64,000 bases of DNA from Aurelia coerulea (taxonomy: Eukaryota; Cnidaria; Scyphozoa; Semaeostomeae; Ulmaridae): NCBI GenBank assembly GCA_039566865.1, contig CM076959.1:14491501-14555500 (forward strand), read 5' to 3'. A model generated the notes under the pieces. The model saw only the letters and a list, made by a program, of their open reading frames with translations, was not told the origin of the DNA and made no database searches. Below are positions 1-11,800 of the stretch, piece by piece. The position numbers and the translations under genes were made by a program. How positions within the stretch are numbered: position 1 is the stretch's first letter; each line of letters starts with the position of its first letter.

Positions 1-25
1 TCTATTGTTTTTTTTTGCATTTTAG

Positions 26-76
26 ATGAGAACTTAAGAGAGGATGCTTGTGATGATGAAGAAGAGGAAGATTATC
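26..76 (+). CDS. Tentative internal exon of an unidentified gene (partial, left edge)
   Basis: A T-rich tract ending in AG precedes position 26, and GTATGT follows position 76, so the segment has good acceptor and donor sites on the plus strand. In the frame entered after one carried-over base it is open and very acidic, with a run of D and E residues ending in Y. The length (51 bases) keeps the same phase on both sides. I cannot name the gene, and I found no convincing next exon before PEX3. It may be a chance open segment between splice-like signals. Confidence 0.3.
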
Positions 77-189
77 GTATGTTTTCTCCTTCCATTTACT
101 TTGTGCCTTAAATGCTTCACACTTTTAATTACGTCTGTCGAAAGATAGACTTGTCCCCAAGTCTATTTCATCAACTGTGATGAGTCGCT

Positions 190-505
190 GAAAGCCGGGG
201 GTCTACCTTGGAGAAAAACTACGGGGATGTGCATGCCAAAAGAAAATTTTATGACCCTGTGCTGGAATAAATGTTTGAAAACATAGTACCTGTCCTGGAT
301 AATACAAGTGTGTTTTGGAAGTTACCTCAATTTTGCATGTCAAACCTGACCTGTCCTTGGAAAAAGGCTTTAATGAACATACCTGTGCCGGAATAAATAC
401 ACAAAAGTTATAATCCTGCCCTGGAATTTTCAACCGAAAATGGGGCCCGATTGGCAGGCACATCCCCGGGTGCTCAATGTATTAAGTAGACCCCCGGGCG
501 CTGAA
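190..505. mobile_element. MITE with terminal inverted repeats
   Basis: The left end reads GCTGAAAGCCGGGGGTCTAC and the right end carries the inverted GTAGACCCCCGGG. GATGTGCATGCC and GGCAGGCACATC are a second inverted pair further in. It has no coding capacity. A related fragment seems to lie at 52561-52870. Confidence 0.6.
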
Positions 506-597
506 AGTAAAGTTCGAAACATTTCGCTTTTTCATTTTTCCCATTTCGCTTCTCGCATTATTTCACTTTTACCTTTCACAATTGTTTTTGACGAAAT

Positions 598-690
598 GGT
601 AACATGCAAATGGTAACATTCAAATGGCAACATGTTGATAGTAACATGCAAATGGTAACATGCAAATGGTAACATGTCGATGGTAAATTT
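598..690. repeat. Minisatellite with octamer-like ATGCAAAT units
   Basis: A short unit of about 13 to 20 bases built on ATGCAAATGGTAAC is repeated, with variants, about six times. ATGCAAAT, the POU-factor octamer, appears three times in perfect form. No coding sense was seen. Confidence 0.7.
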
Positions 691-1081
691 TGTTATTCTT
701 TTGCAGCTTTGCGTCCAGTGGCAAATCCCGGGTGCAATGTTCAATAAAGGAAACAGTAAAATAAAATTGAATTCTGTCTCATATTAGATAACAGACGAAA
801 TTTGCTATGTCGCAAAACTGCTGATGCAGAACCGACCAGCTGTTTTTCGAGGATATCTTCGCCTGACATCCAATATGAGACACGTTAGATATGTTAGATA
901 TGTACGAGTTAAGCGAGGGCTGTGTCACTCCTTTAAAAACCGTATGCGACTCAGAAGATAAAAAAAGGATTTCTGGAACATTTCATGGATTTTTGGGGGG
1001 AAAAGGATTGCTGTCGAAAGCGTACGAGATTTTCAGGGAGTGATATGCCCCTCAAAGTCAATTGCAATGTAGACTATGATT

Positions 1082-1145
1082 TATAAATTTTAGAGGATTC
1101 AGAATTCGTAGAATATAAATTTTAGAGGATTCAGAATTCGTAGAA
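1082..1145. repeat. Two-copy tandem repeat, 32-bp period
   Basis: The phrase AAATTTTAGAGGATTCAG recurs exactly 32 bases later. It is a simple local duplication. Confidence 0.75.
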
Positions 1146-1358
1146 TGTATTTCTAAATGTAACCATACTTTTGGTCTTTTTATTTGTTCTTACTTCAATT
1201 TAGAGAATGTACTATGCCATGTAGTACATTTCATAACTATCAACTTTGCCACAACTAAGTGAAACCTCTTTAAAAATCATCAGAATTTGATGATTTGACT
1301 GATCGTGAAAATTCTTCTCCGTCCGATCTTTCCAAGGATCAAATTTGGGTGTGAAACA

Positions 1359-2300
1359 AGGACAGATTTTGCAACAAAATCGCATCAGTTGTTTTTGATT
1401 GACACCGCAATCCAACGCGATTAGCAACTGCAGACACAGGAAATTCTCTCAACCAGTGGTTCAAAACAAACAAAGCTGCAAAAATTGCCCTGAAACCAGT
1501 AGCGCAAACTATCGCATTGCGCACGCGAAGTGTGTGGTTTTTAAGAGAAGTCACAAGTTTACAACGAAAGAAAACGGATGCATAGAAAGATCTACCAGGG
1601 GGATTTCGTTTAATTTATTCAAGAGCTGTGGGGTAATTGTTTCAGCGAAGCCCTAAATGTGCGTGCTCGGCTTCAGAATCAATTAAACAACATATTGAAG
1701 AATTATCCTTCTTGTTTCGTTGTGAACTCGTGACTCCTTTTAACAACTGCTTTTCGCGTCTACAAGGCGACAGTTTGCCCTGCTGGTTTCAGGGCAACCT
1801 TTACGGCTTTGTTTATTCTTAAAGGTAATGTGTCCATGTAAGTACAGCGTCTTGGTTATTTTCACGTGACATTTCATGTGATCACTGCACTTTACCATGG
1901 AACTAAAAAGATAGCCATGGTGTAATATAAACAGACTGATGACTTACTTGCGATTGCGCTTCTAGAGCTGAACCTGAAGTCTCACAGCAGGCAGCCTCGT
2001 TTGAAATATAAATTCTAATTTCTGCATGTGATCAGTTAAATTCTACCAGTCACAGTGCGCTTCTGGGGCTCTTCGTCAGCATCGTGTCAGCACATTTTGA
2101 CAAGAGTGTATAAGCTGCTGTACTTACATGGACACATTACCTTTAATTACTGGTTGAGAGAATTTCCTTCTTCTACAGTCGCTAGTCGCTTTGGATTGTG
2201 GTGTCAATGAAAAGTAGAAGATGCTATTGTGTCACAAAATTTGTCTTTGTCCTTGTCCGAGAAGCAGAGTTGCAACACAAAAGAGCTGCGTTGATCCAAA
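1359..2300. mobile_element. Fold-back element, split by a nested MITE
   Basis: The left arm (about 1359-1600) and the right arm (about 1690-1818 continuing at 2147-2300) are diverged inverted copies of the arms of the fold-back elements at 35428-36015 and 44430-44950. The shared phrases include AAGGAAATT, CTCAACCAGT and AACAAACAAAG. The right arm is interrupted by the TTAA-flanked MITE at 1823-2142. Removing that MITE restores the continuity seen in the intact copy at 35428-36015. Confidence 0.65.
1823..2142. mobile_element. TTAA-flanked MITE, family 1 (piggyBac-like)
   Basis: It begins AGGTAATGTGTCCATGTAAG and ends with the inverted complement. It is flanked by TTAA at 1819-1822 and 2143-2146. 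A second copy lies at 56138-56450. The TTAA target duplication and short inverted termini are the hallmark of piggyBac-mobilised MITEs, but no transposase is present here. It sits inside a fold-back element, so it inserted later than that element. Confidence 0.85.
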
Positions 2301-2336
2301 GGAACTGGCAAAGAAGCACAAAGATGTTTTCTTTAA

Positions 2337-2653
2337 AGGGGCTCCGTCGTCAAAATGTAAACAAAACGATGATTTTTGCAGTTTTTTGAAAGGTGATATC
2401 ACACAGGATTTTCGTATTTTTTTTTCAAAATGAAAGTTGCTGTTTGGGCATTAATCCTTGTACTTCACTAAGGAACAAACCAAACATTCATATCTTCTAC
2501 GATTGCTCGGATATAAGTGGATTTTTAACGGTCACTTTTTTGTGGCTTGGGTGAAGCCACCAATCAAACTGCAAAGAACAATGGATGAACAAGGGATAAT
2601 CGGCGACACATGCGAGTTTACGGATTTGTTTACTGTCTGACGACTGAGCCCCA
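2337..2653 (+). mobile_element. TTAA-flanked MITE, family 2, copy 1
   Basis: It begins AGGGGCTCCGTCGTCAAA after TTAA and ends GACGACTGAGCCCC; the right-hand TTAA has been lost. Two further copies lie at 24611-24925 and 56842-57160 in the opposite orientation. A 60-codon frame (2458-2640) is partly kept between copies. Confidence 0.8.
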
Positions 2654-2679
2654 AGTATAGATGTCACGTGACATCGAAG

Positions 2680-2848
2680 TTAAGTGAGGTGAAGTGAAAT
2701 TGCGGTTTTTAGCGCCAAGCAATGGGATGGTAGAAACAGAGAAGACCGAATCGATTCCGTGACCCATGTCAAGATGTTTAATTGGTGGGGCTCCACCTGA
2801 GATCGAGCCCTGTCCGCCTACCTGTTCTGGCTGCAAAGTTAGAGGATT
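2680..2848 (-). mobile_element. tRNA-derived SINE, family A
   Basis: On the minus strand this copies the SINEs at 48671-48856, 58766-58932 and 63525-63702. It carries a tRNA B-box-like GCTCGATCTCAGGTGGAGCC and the tail segment TTGGCGCTAAAAACCGCA, here diverged. SINEs are transcribed by RNA polymerase III and rely on a LINE for movement. Confidence 0.7.
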
Positions 2849-3164
2849 ACACGATTATTGTGGTAGATATTTCCCGATTTATGGGGTCATATTTTAAAAT
2901 TTTGCCCTGGTTACGGGTCCTAACTCTGAATTCTCAAAGACACATATATACCATATAGGAGTCATCCCCTCGCCCCCCGCTTTCTAGCCCTCTCGTTCCA
3001 AACAGAGGCTCTGAAATCACTTTCTGATTGTTCTTTCCAGCAATTGTTCTGGTTTGAAAAGTATTGACGTCAGATATGTGTCTTGAATGGAAGGGCAATC
3101 AGCGGTGTTGCCTTGACAATGAAGAAAGTGAGAATAGAATTGTAATGTAATGTTTAATGTACTG

Positions 3165-3516
3165 TTGTTCAATTTCAATGACCTCTGACAACAGAATAGC
3201 TTGTAAACATTAGGCCTCTCAATTCAGATTACTCATCATGTTCAGCCGAGGATAGTTCGGAAGAGTGATTACACCCCTCAACTCGTTTCACGTTTTTAAT
3301 CAGGCAAAGGGCGACGTGCAAATCGCTGGTTTCTTTTTTGTTGTTCAATTTCAATGACCTCTGAAAACAGAATAGTTTGTAAACATTAGGCCTCTCAATT
3401 CAGATCACTCATCATGTTCAGCCGAGGATAGTTCGGAAGAGTGATTACACCCCTCAACTCGTTTCACGTTTTTAATCAGGCAAAGGGCGACGTGCAAATC
3501 GCTGGTTTCTTTGTAA
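3165..3516. repeat. Tandem duplication, two 176-bp copies
   Basis: The block beginning TTGTTCAATTTCAATGACC at 3165 recurs at 3341 with only a few differences, including ACAACAG versus AAAACAG. The high identity points to a recent duplication. The downstream flank to about 3985 has minus-strand open frames of about 100 codons that I do not recognise. Confidence 0.85.
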
Positions 3517-4890
3517 AACTGCCTTGTAAAATAGCAGATATTATCTAAGTCCCAGTCATTGCTCATAAAAGCATAAAAAGACGACAAGTAAAAATAAAAC
3601 TTACGGAGACTTCTAAAATAAGACTGCAGGAGCAGGAAATCACAAGAGTCGACAGGAGTCTGAAAAACTCCCACGCAGCTAAACTTTATTTCGATTTGGC
3701 CCAAGACTTGGCCCCTGTCTTCTTTGAAGGATTTTGTTCAGCTTCAATTTCTGCACATGTGGTTTCTGTCAAAAACAAAATGCACGCATTCGTTGCCGAT
3801 CCCTTACTTCCATTTATCGTCCAATATTTCAACCATTTACCTTCCTTCCCTCTTCTCATTTCATGAAGGCCTATATTCTTTAATAAGAGCATAAGAGACT
3901 TAGCCAATCTAAGTTTAGTGGCCATTTGCTGCCAAAAGCTGGTCGAGAGTATCGTAAATGTTAATCCTCTCAAGGAAAAATTCAAGTACTATTTAATCTA
4001 AAAACTATCCACAGTTTGAAAGCAATTTTCCATGCTGCACAACAATGTCAAAACCTTTTTGCGTGGCAACTCAGATGGTAGTTGAAAACATGAAAGGGGA
4101 TGTTTCTCTTGAGAGAAGGGGGAGTCTTGGAGAAAAGGGCTATAAAGGCATCTAAAAATTAGAAAATGTTGCAATTGTGGCATTCTGGAGCGCCAATCCC
4201 TCTCCCAATAACTCATATATTGAGGTAGAAACTCTTTAAATATAGCAAGGCTGTCAAAAGACGACATTTAGCAAATAAACTGGGGAAAATGGCCTTTGAA
4301 GGGTAGGAAATGTGCAATTTCCATTTGACCCCCCTCCAGCACCTAGAAAATCCCCGGACCTGAATCCCTCTCCAAATGGGTCCCAATGCATATCAAGCGA
4401 AAAGAGATCCCACTGGGATTTTAAAAAAATCAGAAAACCCCTCAATGGGGTTTTGAAGGACACCCATTTTTTGACGTCATGAGCAGCGCGAGAACAATCG
4501 AATGACAAAGGACTTCGAGCTCAACACAAAGGGAAACAAAGGGCTTGGCAAGCCGAAAATGGGGTGAGGAATTTGGCGAATAACCCCTCGACCAGAGTCT
4601 TGACTGGAAAAGGAGGACGTTTTGAGGAGGAGATGTTTGTTGCATGACGAGTTCTTTTTACATTATCTACGAAGACCTTTCCCCCTGAATAGACTATTCC
4701 GCAGTCGAATGCGAAGGAGCCAATGCTAGGCGCTATGGGATCGTATGGAGGCTTGTTTTCGTGCTTCAAAAACTACGAACTTGACGAAATTGAGTTTGAT
4801 TTCGGAAAGCCCGTGCGATCTCGAGTTACAACATGAACATAGCCTTCGCGTTCTGCTGCGGAATGGTCTATTGCATGGCTGAGATTAAAG
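3517..4890. other. Unassigned intergenic sequence
   Basis: Several short open frames lie on the minus strand (for example 3686-3985 and 4254-4508), but none shows a recognisable domain or clear splice sites. I see no gene that I can support here. Confidence 0.4.
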
Positions 4891-5560
4891 GTGCGGCATG
4901 AGGCGCCAAAGGGGACAAAAATACATAATTTTCTATTTTACTCCACAACATTTTTTTATCATAATCAATCGCCTCCAAAAGTTTTTCACAATATATAGCT
5001 TTTATTTCAGCCCATAAAACCATGGGTAGTTAGACACTGCTGGTGTGCTTCTATGGAGGAGCGCTGGATATTATGTATCTGCAGGGGAAATTTTTTTGCA
5101 GTAATGCAGAGGAGATATCGAAAGAACAAAAATATGTTGTGCTTCTATGGAGGAGCGCTGGATATTATGTATCTGCGGGGGAAATTTTTTCGCAGTAATG
5201 CGGAGGAGATACTATAAAAATTTCCCCCGTAGATATCTCCTCCGCAGTACTATAAAAAATTTCCCCCGCAGATATCTCCTCCGCAGTACTATAAAAAATT
5301 TCCCCCGCAGATACATATTATCCAGCTCTTCTCCATAGAAGCACACCAGCAGTGTCTAACTACCCATGATAAAACAACAAAAATACCATCAAAAGGTAAA
5401 AATATGCCATGAAATTCATACCATGCAAAATTTATAGGCTGAAATAAAAGCTATATATTGCAAAAAACTTTTGGAGGCGATTGATTATGATAAAAAAATG
5501 TTCTGGAGTAAAATAGAAAATTATGTATTTTTGTCCCCTTTGGCGCCTCATAGTGCGGCC
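4891..5560. mobile_element. Long fold-back element with internal short repeats
   Basis: The arms at about 4891-5060 and 5330-5560 are inverted copies, sharing GAGGCGCCAAAGGGGACAAA against its complement. The centre carries repeats of a unit with ATTTCCCCCGCAGATA and CTCCTCCGCAGTAC. The termini GGCGCC and the long hairpin fit a non-autonomous fold-back transposon. It lies about 60 bases beyond the PEX3 stop codon, so it may form part of the PEX3 3' untranslated region. Confidence 0.75.
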
Positions 5561-5622
5561 TATATTCGGGGCCGGCTTATAGCCGGTTTTTATGGTATCT
5601 TTAGTCTGTATGACTTAGCTGT

Positions 5623-5831
5623 TTAATCATTTTTGCAACTGAAAGATTCATAAATGTTAGCAGCAAAAGCACCTACAGACTCTACTGCAAATAGCGTTTC
5701 CAGATAATCGTTTGTGCCAGCTTTGAAGATCTGATTGATTTGTCCATTGATTATTGGAATTACTTTGGCCAATGGTAGTGTTTGCTCTCTCACACCAAAA
5801 TCATTATCGGCTGATCGAATTTCTTCCGGAT
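5623..5831 (-). CDS. PEX3: PEX3 coding exon 4 (terminal, with stop)
   Basis: The acceptor TTTGGTAG precedes 5831 and the TAA stop is at 5625-5623. LPLAKVIPIINGQINQI and the AANIYESF tail match the conserved PEX3 C terminus. The start is shared with no upstream exon within 3.5 kb. Confidence 0.95.
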
Positions 5832-8800
5832 CTACCAAAAAAACAAACTTGCATTAAGAACTTTTGTAGATAAAATTACCTGAAAGAGTCAATTTCACCC
5901 AGGGTCCTCTGCAGGCACGCTGAAATTTCAGCCCGCAATGCATTAAGCCAAAATGCATTATGTAATGAAAATTTCAAAATTACCATATTAAAAACGTAAA
6001 TGCAATATCATGGATACTGTGAAACAATTTCTTAGGTCATATGAAACAGGGGACGAAAAAATATTTTCGTTCTTGCGACCAGACAAAAATCATACTTAAA
6101 TTTCCTGCAAGAATATAACAATAAAATCTGGTTTTGTCAATGAGATCACCATCAGAAACTGGCTCCAACCAGCACGTGTCACGCATCACCTTTTGAAACA
6201 TCATCTTGCAAGCACTGGGATGTAAAGCTGCTTATTATTCGGATACATGAGATACAATCCGCATTTTGTTTGACTTTATTTATGTTTTTAATTTGTACAA
6301 ACAAATGGGGGAAACAAAGCATGATGCATGAAAGGGGATATAGTTTGGAAATTTCCTGCAGGGCAGTATTAATGGAAAGTTTCCTGCGACCGCCCGGTCG
6401 CATGGTCGGGCGGGTCTTCATGCCCTGATATGAAATATAACTGTCTATGTCTAATTATCCATCCAAACGAAGTTGTTTCGATCGCAGACATTTCCCGTGA
6501 CATGTAATTTGAGACAGAATTTAGTTTTAATCTTTAGTTGTAATCTGTAATCTCTATGTCCAAATGGCTTCGGTGAGTCAGAGATATATTTCTTTGAAGC
6601 ACCTGGTACACCTAAATTTTTGTAGTGTTGTTTTGTTGTTAGACTACACGTTTTTTTTTATAAGAAACTTGGATCAGCACTTAGTACTAAAAGATTCTTA
6701 ATTTCGCATGAAATTTTCGGTGTTTTAGTAGTAAAAGTTTCTTAATTAGTTTCTTATTTTGTTGGGCCTAAAATTGCGGTATTGTTCGAAGTTAAGCCGT
6801 TTTCTCGAGAAAGGGCTTCCATTTTGCATTGACATTTTCATCAAGAAGAAGACATGCACATCAAGGCAAAAATTTACCAATTTTGCAGTTAAAAATCATG
6901 AAAAGACAAATGTACCTTTGTTAGAGAGACATAGAATAAGAGAGACATACAGAAATAAGGTTTTAGAGTTTCTTAACTGTTCTTGAGCGTAGTACTAGAG
7001 TTTCTTAAATTTTTGGTCATCGTAGTACTAGTTTCTTATAAACCAGTTTCTTATAAAAAAAAAACGTGTAGATACTATCGTTGCATTGAACTGTTGTAAG
7101 TGTCGTTCGTAGTGAGAACTCGATGACTTTGTGTCCCTTCTCGCTACGAACGACATATTTTTTTCTTTTCTCAATTCTAGTTTAACTGTTGTCGTTGCTT
7201 TGTATATTTTAATATTTTATGAAGAATTAGAAGAAGAATTAGAAGGAGGAGAAGATTAGAAGAATGGAATAAAAGAATTCAAGAACTTCAAATCGTCTTT
7301 ATTTTTTGTGTACATCTTAATATTTTATGATGATATATAAAAAAATGGCTTCGGGGTAGTCATAGCCTTTTGCTCCTAGGGGTATCGTTCCAGTAGTATT
7401 GTATAGTTGTGTAGAAATTTTGTAAAGTAGCTTGTAAATTTATATTATAATCTTTAAGTGAATATAAAATATATATGGCGCCAAAACAACAACAAAACCA
7501 TCAAAAGGTATTTTATATACTGTATGTATATATAACTACATGCAGCATGTAAGATATCACGTCAATGAAATTACCATATGGTAGTGAATGAACCGAATAC
7601 AAAATAAAGAACTTAGATGAACAAGTATTTTGAAAAGCATATGATATTTGCAATACAGCCTACAAAATTTATTAATACAATATTGAAACAAACAACACTC
7701 CATATTTGAAGCGTTTTAACTTTTTCTTGACTAACCCGGTATTTGCTAGGAATTTTCAAAAGCGCACAATATTTATTATGCGCATACAGTACTAACCGGT
7801 TTTGTGTTGTACAAAAAAATATAAAGCCCGAGGTCTTAAAAGTACACACCAAGCTTGCGAGGTCTGTGCAATAAGACCGAGGGCTTTACTGTATATTTTC
7901 CTGGACAACCACAAAACCGGTTAGTATGAGTTTTATTACCTGATAGCTTCTAATTTTGTCTTATATCGTTTAGTCAAACGCATTTTATAACTGTTATGTC
8001 ACTTAAGTTCATTGTAAATCTCATAAACCTAAATCAGTTGCTGTAGTGAAAAAAACGCGTCCTTGTATCGTATTATATAAGGCTACGGGAAAACCGCGGG
8101 AAATGTACGATTAGCCAATGGGATTGGCGAGATTCGTGTATTGCCTCGTTTATGAAACGTCAGTCAGGTAATAATGATGGACAAAGGCTGGTTTACACGA
8201 TCATGTTCACAAAAAATTTACTTCACATTATTTATGTGATCACAGAATGTGATCTTGTAAACGGGCTTCACAAGTTGCTTGACGTTATTTGAAGCGGTGA
8301 AAATTAATCCTCCTTAATTTGTCATCACAGAATTTTCATTTGACCATTTGACATAAAAAATGAATTTGTCGGCACATTCTGCATCGTGAACCCACTGTCC
8401 GAAAACAATCGCCACTATCAGAAAACCACCGCCAAGATCAGCCTCAAAACCGTCGTTGCCAAAGGCAGGCAGGCAAAAGTCAAAAACCAAAACACATTAG
8501 AAAAATATGCCAACATTTGGTATATTCTTGAAAAAACTGCTAATTCAACGGACTATGTCCACACGAACAAGTTCACAACATTTTCTGCTTGTCATAAGCG
8601 AAACCTTTTGTCAAGGATGCTGTGGGGCATGTCCAAACGGACAAACACTTTGCTTGAGAAGCAAATTTAAATGTTTGGCAAATAATACTACCTTTTTTAT
8701 ATATTCAACTAAAACGTTTACATAAGAAGGTACCTAAGCCACTACATATGAGCTACTATACAACACCACAAGGATGATGCAAGGGGAACAAAAGACTATG

Positions 8801-11800
8801 ACTACTCCCAGGCCATTCTTATTTCTCTCCAAAATATCCAGAATAGGGCTGCAAGAATAACTACAAATAGTCCTTACGATGCTTCTGCTGTCCCACTACT
8901 CCAAAATCTTGGTTGGGCATCAATTAAAGATCTTATCAGAAAAGAAACAGCATCGCTGACCTATAAAGCATTGAACTCACTTGCTCCTCAATGTTTAGGG
9001 GAACTCTTCACTAAATGCTCAGAGAGTAGCGGTTGTAATCTTTGCTCTACTGAAACAAACAATTTGCAGATACCTCTTTTAAGAACATGCACAGGTCAAA
9101 AAGCATTTTCTTATCGAGGAGAAAAATTATGGAATGAGCTGAACACGGAAACTAAATTGTCCCTAGCTACCATTAAGAAATCCATATGAGAGGTACATTT
9201 TATTTCTATATTTACTTTATTTATACTCGAAAACATCCAATATATTGAGATACATCTAGGTATTGTACATCTCTTAATTTTCTTTAGTTTAGGCTTTCCT
9301 ATTTTTGCACAGGTCAATTTGTAAAACAGTAACACTGAAATTAATCACCTGTATAAATATTTAAAAATGAAAAAATTACTTGGTACTGAAAGTGTGGCTC
9401 AACCAATTGCAGCATATGCTCCAAGCTCTCTTTGACGCAATCTGATAGGACAGTCTGGAAATCGTCACTTTCCACCACATCCAATGTTTCAGACATGATC
9501 TTCTGATATTTTTCTTCATCCAGATATTTTGCTTTCTTTTGGCATTCAGCAGAATCCAATATATACTTTGAAAAACATGATGTCATTGTGTCTTGGTGCA
9601 TTTGATGAAAGCTGTTTGATTTCAACTGGTCCCAAATATTCATGATAGTCTTGGATAGTTCATAATGGGTCATTTTGCTCTTCAAAGATGTCATCCCAAT
9701 ATTATCTGCATTAGATTAAAAATATTTTAGTAAATTTTTGATGAATAGAAAAATGGAAAAAGTGTGACGAGAACGAGTTATGAACTTGCGACATTCTGGT
9801 ATCTAGGCAGACACTCTACCCAATGAGCTGCCTCGACACACTCATACTTGCAAGCGTGGTTCAATATCGGTAAAGTTTGGCAATGCGGCAAAGTTGGATT
9901 GATCTGGCTTTGCTGCGTGCGCCGCATCAAAAGATCGTCTCAAGTGTAAATTCGGCCATAGTCTTTTCTTAGCAGTGTAAAGTTAACTTCCTTTGTAAAT
10001 CATTAGTAAATTTGTGATGTTGCGTGTGGAGGCAACTTGATAACGTTATGATTTTTGCCTCCACCTCAACAATAATTAAATTTGAGTTTTGTTTTTGTCT
10101 TTTAAATTTTAGTGATATTAAAAAAAGTTCTTCAAAATTTATCAAAATATTGTTCAATTCAGATTCTTTTATAGAATAAGCTTGAATCATTGAAGATTTA
10201 AAGGCACACTGTCCCCTCGATAATTTGCTTCATCCAAAGAAAGCAAAGTCATTCATGCATAATATTCATGGCCATGAAAATTACGCATGACTGATCCAGC
10301 CTTCGTTGAATAAAGGAAATTAGCGTAAATTTGTGGAATATTCAATTGAGATCTTTATCGATTTCTTTCATTCATCAAGGGGACAGTGTGCCTTTAATCT
10401 GCAGAAAATCTTTGGAACCTAGAATTGAATTCTAAATTTCAGAAACTAGGGGTGAGACTCTGTTTTAATGTCATGTTTCCTGTTGTTGAATTAAAGTGCT
10501 AGAAAACAATAAAGGCAGCAAAATGAAGAAAGCATATTGGCTCTAATGAGTGAGAGGTGAATAATTTCGCTGAACATAGAAATTAATGAAGAAGATATTA
10601 GCAATCTTACTTTCTTCAGCAAGGACAGATATTGTAACACAATAGCACGAGATGCTTTTGTTGACACCTGAACTCAAAGCGATTAGCGACTGCAGACAAA
10701 GGAAATTCTCTCAGCCATGAATTCAAAACAAACAATCACGTTTGATCACGTTGTTGTTATGAAAGAGATATAAATTAAAATCTTACCAATGACTAGTTGT
10801 TTGACGTCATTTATCAACAGCATGATACCATCTTCAAACAGAAATGTGACATTTTTCAAATACTCCTTCTGCAAACTAGAGACTGGTTGATCCATTTCGA
10901 TTTCATGAAGCAACTCTTTGACTCTTTCCTCCATTTCTGCATTTCCTGAATCTGCAATGGTCTCAGTGTACATATACCCAGCAATTATGTTCATTTGTAC
11001 TTTCATGAATACATACAGAGTACACATTGAAACAACTGATGTCATTGTTCTTGTGAAACCTAATACCTTTAAATGCTCCCATAATTCTAGCTTATTGTCA
11101 GGGTTAGAACTCAAGGATGCAGTAATTTCTTCAATGTTCAATGTCTCACATATTTTGTTTCGCAAGGGGATCAAAAATTGCATGTATGTAGTTAGGCATG
11201 TTTGCTGGTTGCTTTCATAATGAAACTGTTTCTTTGCTTGTCTTTTGTAACTGCAACAGAACAGATAGCATTATGTATAGCACTTGTTATAATAATAAAA
11301 AGACTATATACATACTGGGCATCCCAAAAAAAGGTAACAACAGATTTGACCCAGCATAGCAAAGTGCAGCAAGAAACCTTGTGCTTAGGAATCTGAAACT
11401 GACCTTTACTACAGTATTAGACTATTCAACAAAAACTTTAAATTACATCTGCCTTATAATGTAGTTATTCATAAGCGAAATAATTCCCTTGGGGTATCTT
11501 GCAATCCTCATGACTTGAATCTTTGAATGGAATGCTTTTTGTATCTGTATCTCTATTTGTATCTCTGTCGAAATTATTACGAAGCAAGCAATCGTACTGT
11601 ATATGCCCATGGGAAATCAAAACGATCACTCGACTTGCTTTGCCTGGTGTACTTTTGTAATGCATTTTGACTGCAGAAAGATCTTCCTTGTGACTTGATT
11701 CATTAATTCATTTGTCCGTTTTTAGTTTTTATAATCTATTCACATGAGTACCCAAGTACCGATGCCTATCTAAAAGAGGGGAGGATCCAGGCCAGGTTGA

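Noticed and set aside
5147..5338. Repeat peptide frame with KNFPRRYLLRSTI
   Set aside because: It is a translation of short repeats at the centre of a fold-back element.
9764..9842. Functional tRNA on the minus strand
   Set aside because: The B box is degraded and the stems do not pair; a tRNA-derived repeat explains it better.
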